Shown piece by piece: positions 56,236 through 64,000 of a DNA stretch of 64,000 bases (position 1 is the first letter of the stretch; every line of letters starts with the position of its first letter). The position numbers and the translations under genes are program-made. The notes below the pieces were generated by a model. It made no database searches. It saw nothing but the letters and a program-made list of their open reading frames with translations, and was not told where the DNA came from. Origin of the DNA: Leptotrichia trevisanii DSM 22070 (GTDB taxonomy: Bacteria > Fusobacteriota > Fusobacteriia > Fusobacteriales > Leptotrichiaceae); NCBI RefSeq assembly GCF_000482505.1, contig NZ_KI519443.1, positions 62,001 to 126,000 of the forward strand, given 5' to 3'.

Positions 56236-56565
56236 ATGGACAAGGAACAAATGGAATTAGTCGTCTTTGAAATTGTAAATAGTGCCGGAATGGCAAAAGG
56301 ACTGGCTTACGAAGCATTAAGCGAGGCAGGAAAAGGGAATTTTGAAAAAGCAGAAAATCTATTGAAAGAGGCTGATGAGGCTCTGTTGTCAGCTCACAAT
56401 GTTCAGACGGAAATAATTCAGGCAGAAGTAAATGGGAAAGGTATCACGCCTTCGGTTTTATTCGTTCACTCACAAGATCATTTAATGACAGCAATTGAGG
56501 CAAAAACGTTAATTGAGGGTATGATAAAAATGTATAAAAGAATTGATAAACTTGAAAAGCAATAG
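56236..56565 (+). CDS. PTS lactose/cellobiose-type EIIA
   Basis: 109 residues, all-helical. The phosphorylated His lies in the VLFVHSQDHLMTAIEAKTL block near residues 75-90; ELVVFEIVNSAGMAKGLAYEAL at 7-28 and LLSAHNVQT at 54-62 are typical of the lactose/cellobiose IIA group. It takes phosphate from HPr and passes it to EIIB. It begins 7 bp after the GH4 gene and precedes the matching IIB by 100 bp, so all three PTS parts are separate proteins encoded together. Confidence 0.93.
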   Translation: MDKEQMELVVFEIVNSAGMAKGLAYEALSEAGKGNFEKAENLLKEADEALLSAHNVQTEIIQAEVNGKGITPSVLFVHSQDHLMTAIEAKTLIEGMIKMYKRIDKLEKQ

Positions 56566-56664
56566 GTTTATAAAACAGATAATTGGAAAACTAACACTAT
56601 TTTGAATAGAATTGATACAAAAACTATAAAAATTGAAAAATAAAAACAAAATTAGGAGGATTTT

Positions 56665-56973
56665 ATGAAAGTATTATTTGTATGTTCACTAGGAATGTCT
56701 AGTGCAGTAGCGGTAAAGGCTCTCGAAAAAGAAGCAAATGCAAAAGGTGTGGAAATTGAAGTGAAGGCTGTAAGTACGCAGCAATTTGAAGAAGAAGTAA
56801 AAAATGGATATGACGTGGCAATGGTTGCTCCTCAAATAAGACACAGATTTGACACATTAAACGCTCAGGCAAAAGATGCAGGTGTGCCGTGTGCAATGAT
56901 TACGCCGCAAGGATACAGCCCGCTTGGAGGTCCAAAACTGTTAAAACAAATTCAAGAGCTGTTATCAAAGTAA
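56665..56973 (+). CDS. PTS lactose/cellobiose-type EIIB
   Basis: 102 residues. The phosphocysteine is in VLFVCSLGMSSAVAVKALEK (Cys7), the standard loop of this IIB class, and the C-terminal YSPLGGPKLLKQI helix fits. It transfers phosphate from IIA to the sugar carried by IIC. A strong AGGAGG site precedes ATG. The 178 bp after it carry dispersed-repeat copy 5 before the IIC gene. Confidence 0.93.
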   Translation: MKVLFVCSLGMSSAVAVKALEKEANAKGVEIEVKAVSTQQFEEEVKNGYDVAMVAPQIRHRFDTLNAQAKDAGVPCAMITPQGYSPLGGPKLLKQIQELLSK

Positions 56974-57083
56974 CAAATTTTAAAATACCAATACTAAATC
57001 CCATTTAAGAAACAGAAATTATGTTTTAGTCATTTGATAACAGGGGTATTTGCACCTTGCTAAAAAGATTTAGAACCGATCTG

Positions 57084-57110
57084 CTATTTAAATGGACAAT
57101 AGTATAAAAT
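57084..57110 (-). repeat. Dispersed repeat, copy 5
   Basis: Reverse-oriented copy with core ATTTAAATGGACAATAGTAT. It differs by two bases from the terminal repeat and lies between the PTS IIB and IIC genes of one operon. Confidence 0.7.
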
Positions 57111-57151
57111 TCAAAAAAAAATAATATTACAACAGGAAAGGAAGTAGAATT

Positions 57152-58495
57152 ATGGCAGTTTTAGAACAACTTTCAATAAAAATGGCAAAAATATCAGAAC
57201 AAAGACATTTAAGGGCGATACGGGATGGTATAGTTTCCACATTGCCACTAATCATTGTCGGATCAATATTTTTAATTTTAGCGTTCCCGCCTTTTCCAAA
57301 AGAATGGGCAATTTCAATTTTAGCGAAAAAACACGCAGTGCAAATGCTGCTCCCCTATCGTATGACAATGTTCATAATGGGACTTTACGCAGTTATGGGA
57401 ATCGGTTACAGTCTTGCAAAATCGTATAAGTTAGACGGAATTACAGGGGCAATCCTCTCAGTCTGCGCATTTTTGCTTACAATTATGCCTAAAATGATTA
57501 ATCCGATAGAAGTGATAAATCAGACTATCGGCGGAAAAGCAGTGCAAATTATCGTTGAGGAAGGTACAAAAGGCTCTCAAATTATTCAGGAAGATATTGG
57601 ATACGCCCTGCAAATGTCAAAATTAGGCTCTGCAGGCTTATTTGTAGGAATAATAGCAGCAATATTTGCAGTTGAAGTATATAGAATGACTACAACAACT
57701 GGATTTAGAATAAAAATGCCTGAAGCTGTGCCAGAATCAGTTGCACGTTCATTTGAAGCCTTGACTCCAGCAGCAATAATCATTTTCACATTGACAATCT
57801 TAACTTACTGGCTAAATATCGATTTACACGACATAATTGGCTCAATTATAAAACCCGTTCTGAAATTTAGTGATTCGTGGTTTTCTGTAATACTTATCGT
57901 ATTTATGATTACGTTTTTCTGGAGCTTTGGAATTCACGGTGATTCAATCGTCGGCTCAGTTGTACGTCCATTATGGCTTATGCTTCTTGAACAAAATGCC
58001 ACAGCTTTGGCAAATGGACAAAATATTCCTCATATTGCGGCAGAACCCTTATATCAATGGTTTATCTGGATTGGCGGTTCAGGAACGACAATAGGATTTG
58101 CATTATTACTACTGCTTAAATCAAAATCAACTTACGGTAAGACTCTAGGAAAAGCAGCAATCCTTCCTTCAATATTCAACATAAACGAACCAATTATTTT
58201 TGGAGCTCCAATCGTATTGAATCCTACATTGTTGCCACCTTTTATAATTGTTCCAATCGTTAATGCCTCAATCGCCTATTTTGCAATGGTAGCAGGACTG
58301 GTAAACCGTGTAACTTCAACACCGCCTTGGACTCTTCCAGGACCAATAGGAGCATTTTTAGCAACAAATGGAGATTACAGAGCTGTGATTTTAAACATAC
58401 TTCTAATTATAATTTCCGTTGCAATTTACTATCCTTTCTTTACAGCCTACGAGAAAAAATTGTTGGCAGAAGAACACGCTGAAACACAAGAATAA
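57152..58495 (+). CDS. PTS lactose/cellobiose-type EIIC permease
   Basis: 447 residues with about ten membrane segments. It starts RHLRAIRDGIVSTLPLIIVGS, the classic IIC opening, and contains FWSFGIHGDSIVGSVVRPLW and NINEPIIFGAPIVLNPTLLPPFI, the sugar-site loop of this family. It imports a beta-linked disaccharide as IIB phosphorylates it, feeding the GH4 enzyme or MupG encoded on either side. AGGAAAGGAAG precedes ATG. A repeat element lies in the intergenic space before it, which could affect its expression relative to IIA and IIB. Confidence 0.93.
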   Translation: MAVLEQLSIKMAKISEQRHLRAIRDGIVSTLPLIIVGSIFLILAFPPFPKEWAISILAKKHAVQMLLPYRMTMFIMGLYAVMGIGYSLAKSYKLDGITGAILSVCAFLLTIMPKMINPIEVINQTIGGKAVQIIVEEGTKGSQIIQEDIGYALQMSKLGSAGLFVGIIAAIFAVEVYRMTTTTGFRIKMPEAVPESVARSFEALTPAAIIIFTLTILTYWLNIDLHDIIGSIIKPVLKFSDSWFSVILIVFMITFFWSFGIHGDSIVGSVVRPLWLMLLEQNATALANGQNIPHIAAEPLYQWFIWIGGSGTTIGFALLLLLKSKSTYGKTLGKAAILPSIFNINEPIIFGAPIVLNPTLLPPFIIVPIVNASIAYFAMVAGLVNRVTSTPPWTLPGPIGAFLATNGDYRAVILNILLIIISVAIYYPFFTAYEKKLLAEEHAETQE

Positions 58496-58517
58496 AAAAG
58501 AAGGGAAATAGTACAAA

Positions 58518-59609
58518 ATGAGAAGATTAGGAATTTCAATTTATCCTGAAAAGACAACTGAAGAAGAATTGCTAAATTATATTGACAAATCTTTTGAAGC
58601 TGGCTTTAGCCGAATATTCAGTTGTCTGCTCTCTTCTACGGAGAATAAGGAAATAATTTTAAAAAAATTTAAAAAAGTAAATTATTATGCCAAGGAAAAA
58701 GGCTTTGAGATTATCCTGGATGTAAATCCAAAAGTTTTTGATGATTTGGAAATCAGTTATGATGATTTAACTTTCTTTAAGGAAATAGGAGCTGATGGAA
58801 TCAGGCTTGATATTGGATTTACTGGATTGCAGGAAAGCATTATGACATTTAATAAGGAAAATTTAAAAATTGAGGTAAATATGAGCAACGATACCCATTA
58901 TATCGACACGATTATGGATTACTGCCCAAATAAAAGCAATCTAATAGGATGCCACAATTTTTACCCTCATATTCACACAGGACTTGGATTGGAATTTTTC
59001 AAAAAATGCACAGAAAACTTTACAAAACATGGCTTACAAACAGCGGCATTTATAACTTCACAAGCCAAAAACACTTTTGGGCCTTGGCCAGTAACACAAG
59101 GGCTGCCAACTTTGGAAATGCACCGTAACTTGCCGCTAATAGTTCAGTTCAAGCATTTTGTGGCACTAGAAACAATTGATGATATAATTATTTCAAACTG
59201 CTATCCAACTGATGAAGAATTAGAAAAATTTAAAAAAGTGCGTAAAGATATGGTAAGTTTTTCAATCGAGCTGGAAAAAGATGTTCCTGAAATAGAGCAA
59301 AAAATAATTTTTGATGAATTTCACTTTAACAGAGGTGATATTTCCGAAAATCTAATCCGTTCCACAAGTAGCCGTGTCAAGTACAAAGGACATAATTTCA
59401 AAATTTTTAATGCTCCTGAAATAATAAGAAAAGGAGATGTAATTATTGAAAGCAGTGAATACGGGCATTATGCAGGTGAACTTTTAATTGCAAAGACAGA
59501 GATGAAAAATACTGGAAAGTCAAATGTTGTTGGAAAAATAGCTGATGAAGAAATATTTTTAATTGATTACATCAAACCTTGGCAAAAATTTTCTTTTGTA
59601 AAAAAATAA
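58518..59609 (+). CDS. mupG: 6-phospho-N-acetylmuramidase (DUF871)
   Basis: 363 residues, a TIM-barrel DUF871 protein. LGISIYPEKTTEEELLNYI at the start, LDVNPKVFDDL, GADGIRLDIGFTG and CHNFYPHIHTGLGLEFF are the family blocks. In Staphylococcus aureus, MupG cleaves MurNAc-6-phosphate-GlcNAc inside the cell to MurNAc-6-phosphate and GlcNAc; MurQ then acts on the former. Its presence here with murQ and a MurP-like transporter supports the same pathway. It lies 22 bp after the IIC gene and 82 bp before IIBC. The C-terminal ~100 residues form the usual second domain (NAPEIIRKGDVIIESSEYGH). Confidence 0.9.
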   Translation: MRRLGISIYPEKTTEEELLNYIDKSFEAGFSRIFSCLLSSTENKEIILKKFKKVNYYAKEKGFEIILDVNPKVFDDLEISYDDLTFFKEIGADGIRLDIGFTGLQESIMTFNKENLKIEVNMSNDTHYIDTIMDYCPNKSNLIGCHNFYPHIHTGLGLEFFKKCTENFTKHGLQTAAFITSQAKNTFGPWPVTQGLPTLEMHRNLPLIVQFKHFVALETIDDIIISNCYPTDEELEKFKKVRKDMVSFSIELEKDVPEIEQKIIFDEFHFNRGDISENLIRSTSSRVKYKGHNFKIFNAPEIIRKGDVIIESSEYGHYAGELLIAKTEMKNTGKSNVVGKIADEEIFLIDYIKPWQKFSFVKK

Positions 59610-59691
59610 AAATGCCTCTATCTAATAGATTTATCTTTCACTATTTAATTAAAAAATTTTGAAACTTCAACTTACAAAGGAGATGAGCATT

Positions 59692-61110
59692 ATGGATGCC
59701 AAAAAAACAGCACAGAAAATTTATGATATTTTAGGCGGTAAGGAAAATATTGTTTCAAATGCAGTCTGTATAACAAGACTGAGAGTAAAAATTAGAAATG
59801 AAGTGGATTTGGAGAAATTGAAAAAGGTTGATGGTATACTAAATGTAGTGAATGCCGAAACTTTACAAATTGTATTAGGGCCTGGAAAAGTAAACACTGT
59901 GGGAGATGAATTTTCAAAACTTAGTGGTATTGCTCTAGGATTTTCAGATAGTAATGTAAAAGATGTGGCAAATGAAAATAAGAAAGTCAATAGACAAAAA
60001 CATAATGGGCCTGTTCAACAATTTCTTCAAAAAATTGCAAATGTATTTGTGCCTTTACTACCTGGAATAATTGCAGCAGGATTAATAATGGGACTTACAA
60101 ATGTGATAAATGTTGCAACTAAAAATGCTTATAATACAATATGGTGGTTTGCTGCTATAAGAAGTATCGGATTTGTAATGTTTGGCTATCTTGCAATCTA
60201 TGTAGGAATGAATGCATCAAAAGAGTTTGGCGGAACAGCCGTCCTCGGTGGAATTATCGGCTCTATATTCATAGCAAATCCTGCTTTGCCGCTACTTTTA
60301 AAAGTTGAAGAAAAAAACGCAATTATGCTGCCTTTTATTAACCATCCCTTTACACCAGGAATGGGCGGATTACTTGCAGCTCTTTTTATGGGAATGATTA
60401 CCGCATTTCTGGAAAAGCAGATAAGAAAAATAATCCCATCAATGCTCGACACTTTCTTTACTCCCCTTTTAACATTAATAATCGGGATATTTATTGCACT
60501 GCTTGTAATTCAGCCTTTAGGAAGCATTATAACAGAATTTATATACGCTATTCTTGATTTCACATACAACAAACTAGGAATATTAGGCGGTTATCTGCTA
60601 GCTGCAGGATTTTTACCTCTCGTTTCCGTAGGATTGCACCAGGCATTAACTCCTATCCATGTAATGCTTAACAATCCTGAAGGTCCCACAAAAGGTATTA
60701 ATTATTTACTCCCAATTCTTATGATGGCAGGAGGAGGACAAGTTGGTGCAGGAATTGCAATTTATATAAAAACTAAGAACCAAAGGCTTAAAAATATGGC
60801 AAGAGATTCCATTCCAGTTGGAATACTTGGAATTGGCGAGCCATTAATGTATGCTGTAACTTTGCCATTAGGAAAGCCATTTGTTACAGCCTGTCTAGGC
60901 TCTGGGATTGGCGGGATTCTTGCAGTTCTATTCCATCTTGGGACAATTTCTCAAGGTGTTTCAGGATTATTTGGGCTGCTTATTGTAGTCCCAGGAACTT
61001 GGATTTACTTTATGATCGCAATGCTTGGAGCGTATGCAGGTGGATTTGTGCTAACTTATCTATTTGGAATTGATGACGAAAAGATAGAAGAAATGTACGG
61101 TGAACAGTAA
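59692..61110 (+). CDS. PTS EIIBC, MurP-like
   Basis: 472 residues. I start at ATG 59692, nine bases after AGGAG; a TTG at 59659 has no site. The N-terminal IIB domain has SNAVCITRLRVKI with the phosphocysteine near residue 27. A Gly/Lys linker leads to a ten-segment IIC domain with LHQALTPIHVMLNNPEG and GILGIGEPLMYAVTLPLGKP. This is the glucose/sucrose superfamily, and with murQ and mupG next to it MurNAc or MurNAc-GlcNAc is the likely substrate. There is no IIA domain, so it must borrow a glucose-type IIA encoded elsewhere. Confidence 0.88.
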   Translation: MDAKKTAQKIYDILGGKENIVSNAVCITRLRVKIRNEVDLEKLKKVDGILNVVNAETLQIVLGPGKVNTVGDEFSKLSGIALGFSDSNVKDVANENKKVNRQKHNGPVQQFLQKIANVFVPLLPGIIAAGLIMGLTNVINVATKNAYNTIWWFAAIRSIGFVMFGYLAIYVGMNASKEFGGTAVLGGIIGSIFIANPALPLLLKVEEKNAIMLPFINHPFTPGMGGLLAALFMGMITAFLEKQIRKIIPSMLDTFFTPLLTLIIGIFIALLVIQPLGSIITEFIYAILDFTYNKLGILGGYLLAAGFLPLVSVGLHQALTPIHVMLNNPEGPTKGINYLLPILMMAGGGQVGAGIAIYIKTKNQRLKNMARDSIPVGILGIGEPLMYAVTLPLGKPFVTACLGSGIGGILAVLFHLGTISQGVSGLFGLLIVVPGTWIYFMIAMLGAYAGGFVLTYLFGIDDEKIEEMYGEQ

Positions 61111-61131
61111 ATTTTTATTTAATTTTATACT
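61109..61131 (+). repeat. 23-bp direct repeat, left of the lipoprotein gene
   Basis: Identical to 61648-61670, with core TTTTTATTTAATTTTATACT. It overlaps the stop codon of the EIIBC gene. Confidence 0.75.
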
Positions 61132-61204
61132 AAATTTTTCAAATTTTCCCTTGAAGCAGAAGAGCAGGTTTGCTATGAATAAATATAAAATGGAGGTAGC
61201 CATT

Positions 61205-61597
61205 ATGAGAAAATTAAGATTATTACTATTATTATTTGGATTGCTTTTTATTTTTTCGTGTGATTCTAACTATATCAAGGAAGTGAAAAGAGTAAAATTT
61301 GAAACAATGGTTGTAAACAACTTTAGATGTCATTCAGTAGAAGATATTGCAGGTGCTTTAATTAAATATGTTTATCCAGAAGTTAATCTCGGAGATATAA
61401 ATGATTTTATGAAATGGGAAGAAGATTCAGAAAATGGCTCTAAAATAATAAAAATTTCTTATAAAAAGGCAATTGTAAAAGTACCAACACACAAACAAGG
61501 AGATTCTATCCAAGTATCTCCTGAAGAAATTACATTATTAGCAAACAATAGATCATTACCATTATCTCAATTTGTAAGTCCTTACCATTGGAAATAA
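61205..61597 (+). CDS. Small lipoprotein, unknown function
   Basis: 130 residues. ATG 61205 is set by GGAGG eight bases upstream and by a clean lipoprotein signal: MRKLRLLLLLFGLLFIFSC with the modified Cys at 19. The mature part is about 110 residues, mixed alpha/beta, with NNFRCHSVEDIAGALIKYVY and KIIKISYKKAIVKVP; I recognise no family. It should be anchored to a membrane on the periplasmic or outer face. It follows the MurP-like gene by 94 bp but lies between 23-bp direct repeats, so it may not belong to the sugar operon. Confidence 0.7.
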   Translation: MRKLRLLLLLFGLLFIFSCDSNYIKEVKRVKFETMVVNNFRCHSVEDIAGALIKYVYPEVNLGDINDFMKWEEDSENGSKIIKISYKKAIVKVPTHKQGDSIQVSPEEITLLANNRSLPLSQFVSPYHWK

Positions 61598-61647
61598 CCT
61601 TAGCGAATTTATTTTGTCCTATTTCTTTATACAAAAAATATAGTGAA

Positions 61648-61670
61648 AAATTTTTATTTAATTTTATACT
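61648..61670 (+). repeat. 23-bp direct repeat, right of the lipoprotein gene
   Basis: Identical to 61109-61131, 539 bp away in the same orientation. The pair brackets the lipoprotein gene. Confidence 0.75.
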
Positions 61671-61724
61671 GACTTTTGATAAAATAAAAAGAGAATATTA
61701 AAACTTTTAAGGAGCAAAAGCAAT

Positions 61725-62618
61725 ATGAAAATCAGCAGATTATTTGAAATTGTTTATCTATTACTTGAAAAAAGGACTATTACTGCAAAAGAGCTTGCTG
61801 CACATTTTGAAGTATCAGCCAGAACAATTTACAGAGATATTGACATTCTCTCTTCTGCTGGTATTCCAGTTTATTTTCAAAGAGGAAAGCACGGCGGAAT
61901 AAAGTTAATGGATAACTACATAATGAATAAATCCCTACTTTCCCAAAAAGAACAAAACGAAATACTTTATGCCCTCCAAAGTCTGAATGCCACAAACTAT
62001 CCCAACAACGATAAAACTTTCTTAAAATTAAGTTCCATTTTTAATCAAAAAGCAAATAACTGGATAAAAATAGACTTCTCAAGATACAACAATGATGACA
62101 ATACCCTATTTGAAAAATTAAAAGAAGCAATATTAACTAAACAAACTGTAAAATTTGACTATTTCAATACAAAAGGCGAACATTCTGAAAGAACAGCAGA
62201 TCCCCTGACTTTATGGTTCAAGGAAAAAGCGTGGTATTTATTTGCCTATTGCCACGAAAAAATCGACATTCGACAATTTAAAATAACAAGAATCAAAAAT
62301 TTAACTTTAACAAACGAATATTTTGAAAAAACAATCAAAGACTTTGAAATAAATAACAACAAAAGCACAGTAAAAAGTGTAAAAGTCACAGTTGAAATAG
62401 ACAAATCACAGGCATACCGTGTCTATGATGAATTTTCGGAAGAAAATATAAATAAAATGGAAGATGGTAATTTTGAAGTTACAATGGAAAATCCTGAAAA
62501 CGAATGGATTTATGGTTATTTACTTTCATTTGGAGAATATTTGAGGGTAAAGGAACCTGAGAGAATAAAGAAAATTTTATTTAAAAAAATTGAAAAAATG
62601 AAGAAAAATTATTTGTAA
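61725..62618 (+). CDS. HTH-WYL transcriptional regulator (YafY type)
   Basis: 297 residues. A winged helix-turn-helix lies at about 5-60 (ITAKELAAHFEVSARTIYRD), followed by the WYL domain with FDYFNTKGEH, PLTLWFKEKAWYLFAYCHEK and RQFKITRIKNL, and a WCX C-terminal part. WYL domains usually sense a ligand or nucleic acid. AAGGAG precedes the ATG. The three genes that follow are small-molecule-binding GyrI-like proteins; this regulator may control them, although a repeat element and a gap of 154 bp lie between. Confidence 0.88.
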   Translation: MKISRLFEIVYLLLEKRTITAKELAAHFEVSARTIYRDIDILSSAGIPVYFQRGKHGGIKLMDNYIMNKSLLSQKEQNEILYALQSLNATNYPNNDKTFLKLSSIFNQKANNWIKIDFSRYNNDDNTLFEKLKEAILTKQTVKFDYFNTKGEHSERTADPLTLWFKEKAWYLFAYCHEKIDIRQFKITRIKNLTLTNEYFEKTIKDFEINNNKSTVKSVKVTVEIDKSQAYRVYDEFSEENINKMEDGNFEVTMENPENEWIYGYLLSFGEYLRVKEPERIKKILFKKIEKMKKNYL

Positions 62619-62680
62619 AAATAAATATTTTAAATATGACACACTGATGTCATATTTTTTATATTATAATAATTATAGAA

Positions 62681-62707
62681 ATTTTATACTATTTCCCATT
62701 TAAATAG
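62681..62707 (+). repeat. Dispersed repeat, copy 6
   Basis: Core ATACTATTTCCCATTTAAAT, matching copy 1 over 26 of 27 bases. It lies between the WYL regulator and the GyrI-like genes. Confidence 0.75.
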
Positions 62708-62772
62708 GGTTTAGTATTAGAGAGGAGAAACTTTTAAAATAATAAAAATAACTTAACAAAGGTGGTATAATT

Positions 62773-63267
62773 ATGAAATATGAAATAGTAGAAATTAAAG
62801 AAAAAACTCTTGTTGGATTAAAGGCAAGAATAAAGGAAGAGAAAACAGCACATGATACAATCTGGAATTTATGGAAAGATTTATATTCTGAAAAAGGTGT
62901 GAAAAATGTAAAAGATAGAAAAAACGGTAATCTTATGGGAGTTTATTATAACTACAGTAATGAAAATGGATTTGCGTATGACTGTCTTACAGGTTGTGAA
63001 GTAAAGGATACAATAGATAAAATCCCTGAAAATATGATAAAAATACAAATCCCTGAGGGAAAATATGCAAAATTTGTAATTACTGGAAATCCTGAAAAGG
63101 CTGTTGGAGAGTTTTGGAATAAATTTTGGAAAGAATTGAGTAAGGATTTTTCAGATAATAGAAGGTATACATACGATTTTGAAGAATATATAACTAAAGA
63201 TAACTATGAAATATCAGGTGAAAGCTATGAAAACATGGAAATTCACATTTATATCAGTATAAAATAA
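62773..63267 (+). CDS. GyrI-like effector-binding-domain protein, copy 1
   Basis: 164 residues with a single effector-binding fold of the GyrI/AraC-effector type: MKYEIVEIKEKTLVGLKAR, YYNYSNENGFAYDCLTGCEV, IPEGKYAKFVITGNPEKAVGEFW and a final YENMEIHIYISIK. No DNA-binding part is present. Proteins of this kind bind small molecules or inhibit gyrase. The next gene is a tandem duplicate 10 bp away. An AAAGGTGG site precedes ATG. Confidence 0.85.
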   Translation: MKYEIVEIKEKTLVGLKARIKEEKTAHDTIWNLWKDLYSEKGVKNVKDRKNGNLMGVYYNYSNENGFAYDCLTGCEVKDTIDKIPENMIKIQIPEGKYAKFVITGNPEKAVGEFWNKFWKELSKDFSDNRRYTYDFEEYITKDNYEISGESYENMEIHIYISIK

Positions 63268-63277
63268 TAATTAGGAG

Positions 63278-63760
63278 ATGATAATTATGAAATATGAAAT
63301 AGTAGAAATTAAAGAAAAAACTCTTGCTGGATTTAAAACAAGAGTGAAAGATGATGAAACAATGTATGAAAAAATTTCAGATTTATGGAAAAAACTGTAT
63401 TCTGAAAAAGGTGCTAAAAATATAGAAAACAGAATAAATGACAATGCTATAGGTGTTTACTATAACTACAATAACGAAAATGGATTTGAGTACGATTGTC
63501 TTACAGGCTGTGAAATAAAAAGTACAATTGGTGAAATTCCTGAAGATATGATAAAAATACAAATTCCAGAGGGAAAATATGCAAAATTTATAATTATGGG
63601 AAATCCTGAAAAGGCTGTTGGAGAATTTTGGAATAAATTTTGGGAAGAATTTGGGAAGGAAAAATCTGACATGAGAAATTATACCTATGATTTTGAAGAA
63701 TATATAGCAGGTAATGATTATGAAAATGCAGAAATTCACATTTATATCAGCATAAAATAA
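63278..63760 (+). CDS. GyrI-like effector-binding-domain protein, copy 2
   Basis: 160 residues, a close tandem duplicate of the previous gene: same MKYEIVEIKEKTL start, same IQIPEGKYAKF and NPEKAVGEFWNKFW blocks, same NAEIHIYISIK end. I start at the ATG preceded by TTAGGAGATG; the exact start is 63278 or the second ATG at 63287, and the copy-1 alignment favours 63287. The copies differ most in the region before the final strand, so they may bind different ligands. Recent duplication is the simplest explanation. Confidence 0.85.
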   Translation: MIIMKYEIVEIKEKTLAGFKTRVKDDETMYEKISDLWKKLYSEKGAKNIENRINDNAIGVYYNYNNENGFEYDCLTGCEIKSTIGEIPEDMIKIQIPEGKYAKFIIMGNPEKAVGEFWNKFWEEFGKEKSDMRNYTYDFEEYIAGNDYENAEIHIYISIK

Positions 63761-63779
63761 TCATTAGGAGATGGTAGTT

Positions 63780-64000
63780 ATGGCATTTGATTTTAAAAAG
63801 GAATTTAAAAGATTTTATAAACCATCAGAGAATCCTGAAATTATAGAAATCCCTAAAATGAATTTTATAGCAGTACGTGGAAAAGGAAATCCCAATGAGA
63901 AAGAAGGGGAATATCAAAAAGCTGTTGAAATGTTATATGGAGTTGCCTATACCCTTAAAATGAGTTACAAGACACAATATAAAATTGAAGGATTTTTTGA
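63780..64000 (+). CDS. GyrI-like domain protein (partial)
   Basis: The first 73 codons are in the window; the frame stays open to the end. ATG 63780 has AGGAG nine bases upstream. MAFDFKKEFKRFYKP followed by IEIPKMNFIAVRGKGNPN and YGVAYTLKMSYK matches a separate GyrI-like subfamily seen alone in Firmicutes and Fusobacteria. It lies 19 bp after copy 2 and is more distant from the two preceding genes than they are from each other. Confidence 0.8.
   Translation, partial: MAFDFKKEFKRFYKPSENPEIIEIPKMNFIAVRGKGNPNEKEGEYQKAVEMLYGVAYTLKMSYKTQYKIEGFF

Noticed and set aside
59610-59691. Repeat or regulator site between mupG and the IIBC gene
   Set aside because: Only short AT-rich sequence with no clear symmetry.
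1-64000. CRISPR array
   Set aside because: A type III operon is present but I found no regularly spaced 24-40 bp repeats with unique spacers. The short repeats at 52367-52456 and 13347-13372 are too few and do not fit.

Overview
The window looks like a chromosomal segment of a Leptotrichia-like member of the Fusobacteriota. This is inferred from very AT-rich DNA, three giant type V autotransporters with the N-terminal region and beta-barrel typical of fusobacterial/Leptotrichia adhesins (so a diderm cell), and PTS-based sugar uptake. I saw no rRNA, tRNA or CRISPR array.

Left end (1-5439, minus strand): part of a type III CRISPR-Cas effector operon, in transcription order cas6, an HD-less cas10 with an intact GGDD motif, a fused multi-RAMP protein ending like Csx10, an unrecognised charged protein, and the start of a Csm3-like RAMP running off the window. 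It is closest to subtype III-D. 5885-29194 (minus): three paralogous autotransporter genes with near-identical ends and divergent passengers. Between the first two lie a YefM-YoeB toxin-antitoxin pair and a 1.4-kb gene-free element with perfect 28-bp terminal inverted repeats. Single copies of those ends recur at 23.1, 57.1 and 62.7 kb.

29.9-35.7 kb: a RhuM-family gene, a TtcA-like PP-loop protein and a small DUF4911-like protein (plus strand), then housekeeping genes on the minus strand: rsmA, hpt, and the infC-rpmI-rplT operon, with an apparent AUA start for infC.

36.0-42.5 kb (minus): a compact island that looks like cellular defence. A WYL-domain regulator overlaps a protein that joins a possible PD-(D/E)XK nuclease-like core to a long glycine-zipper membrane region. 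Next comes a Ycf46-like AAA+ ATPase fused to a formylglycine-generating-enzyme/C-type-lectin-fold domain. Beside it is an Abi_2 (HEPN) gene broken by one in-frame TGA, preceded by its own promoter, a structured ~100-nt RNA and a terminator-like hairpin, and followed by a second promoter-RNA-terminator unit. I consider these two neighbouring modules the best candidates for an undescribed system.

42.9-52.3 kb (plus): a seven-gene cluster resembling a lipid or prenyl biosynthetic pathway: a PEP-synthase/rifampicin-phosphotransferase-like dikinase, a BtaA/DUF3419 aminocarboxypropyltransferase, a dolichol/phytol-kinase-like membrane protein, a GNAT protein, an acyl-AMP ligase, a small unknown protein and a UbiA prenyltransferase. 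A DUF4143 ATPase with phased upstream repeats follows.

53.9-61.1 kb (plus): a muropeptide/amino-sugar recovery operon: murQ, a GH4 6-phospho-beta-glucosidase, lactose/cellobiose-type PTS IIA, IIB and IIC, mupG (DUF871) and a MurP-like PTS IIBC. The right end has a small lipoprotein gene between 23-bp direct repeats, a WYL-type HTH regulator and three consecutive GyrI-like effector-binding-domain genes, the last one cut by the window edge.
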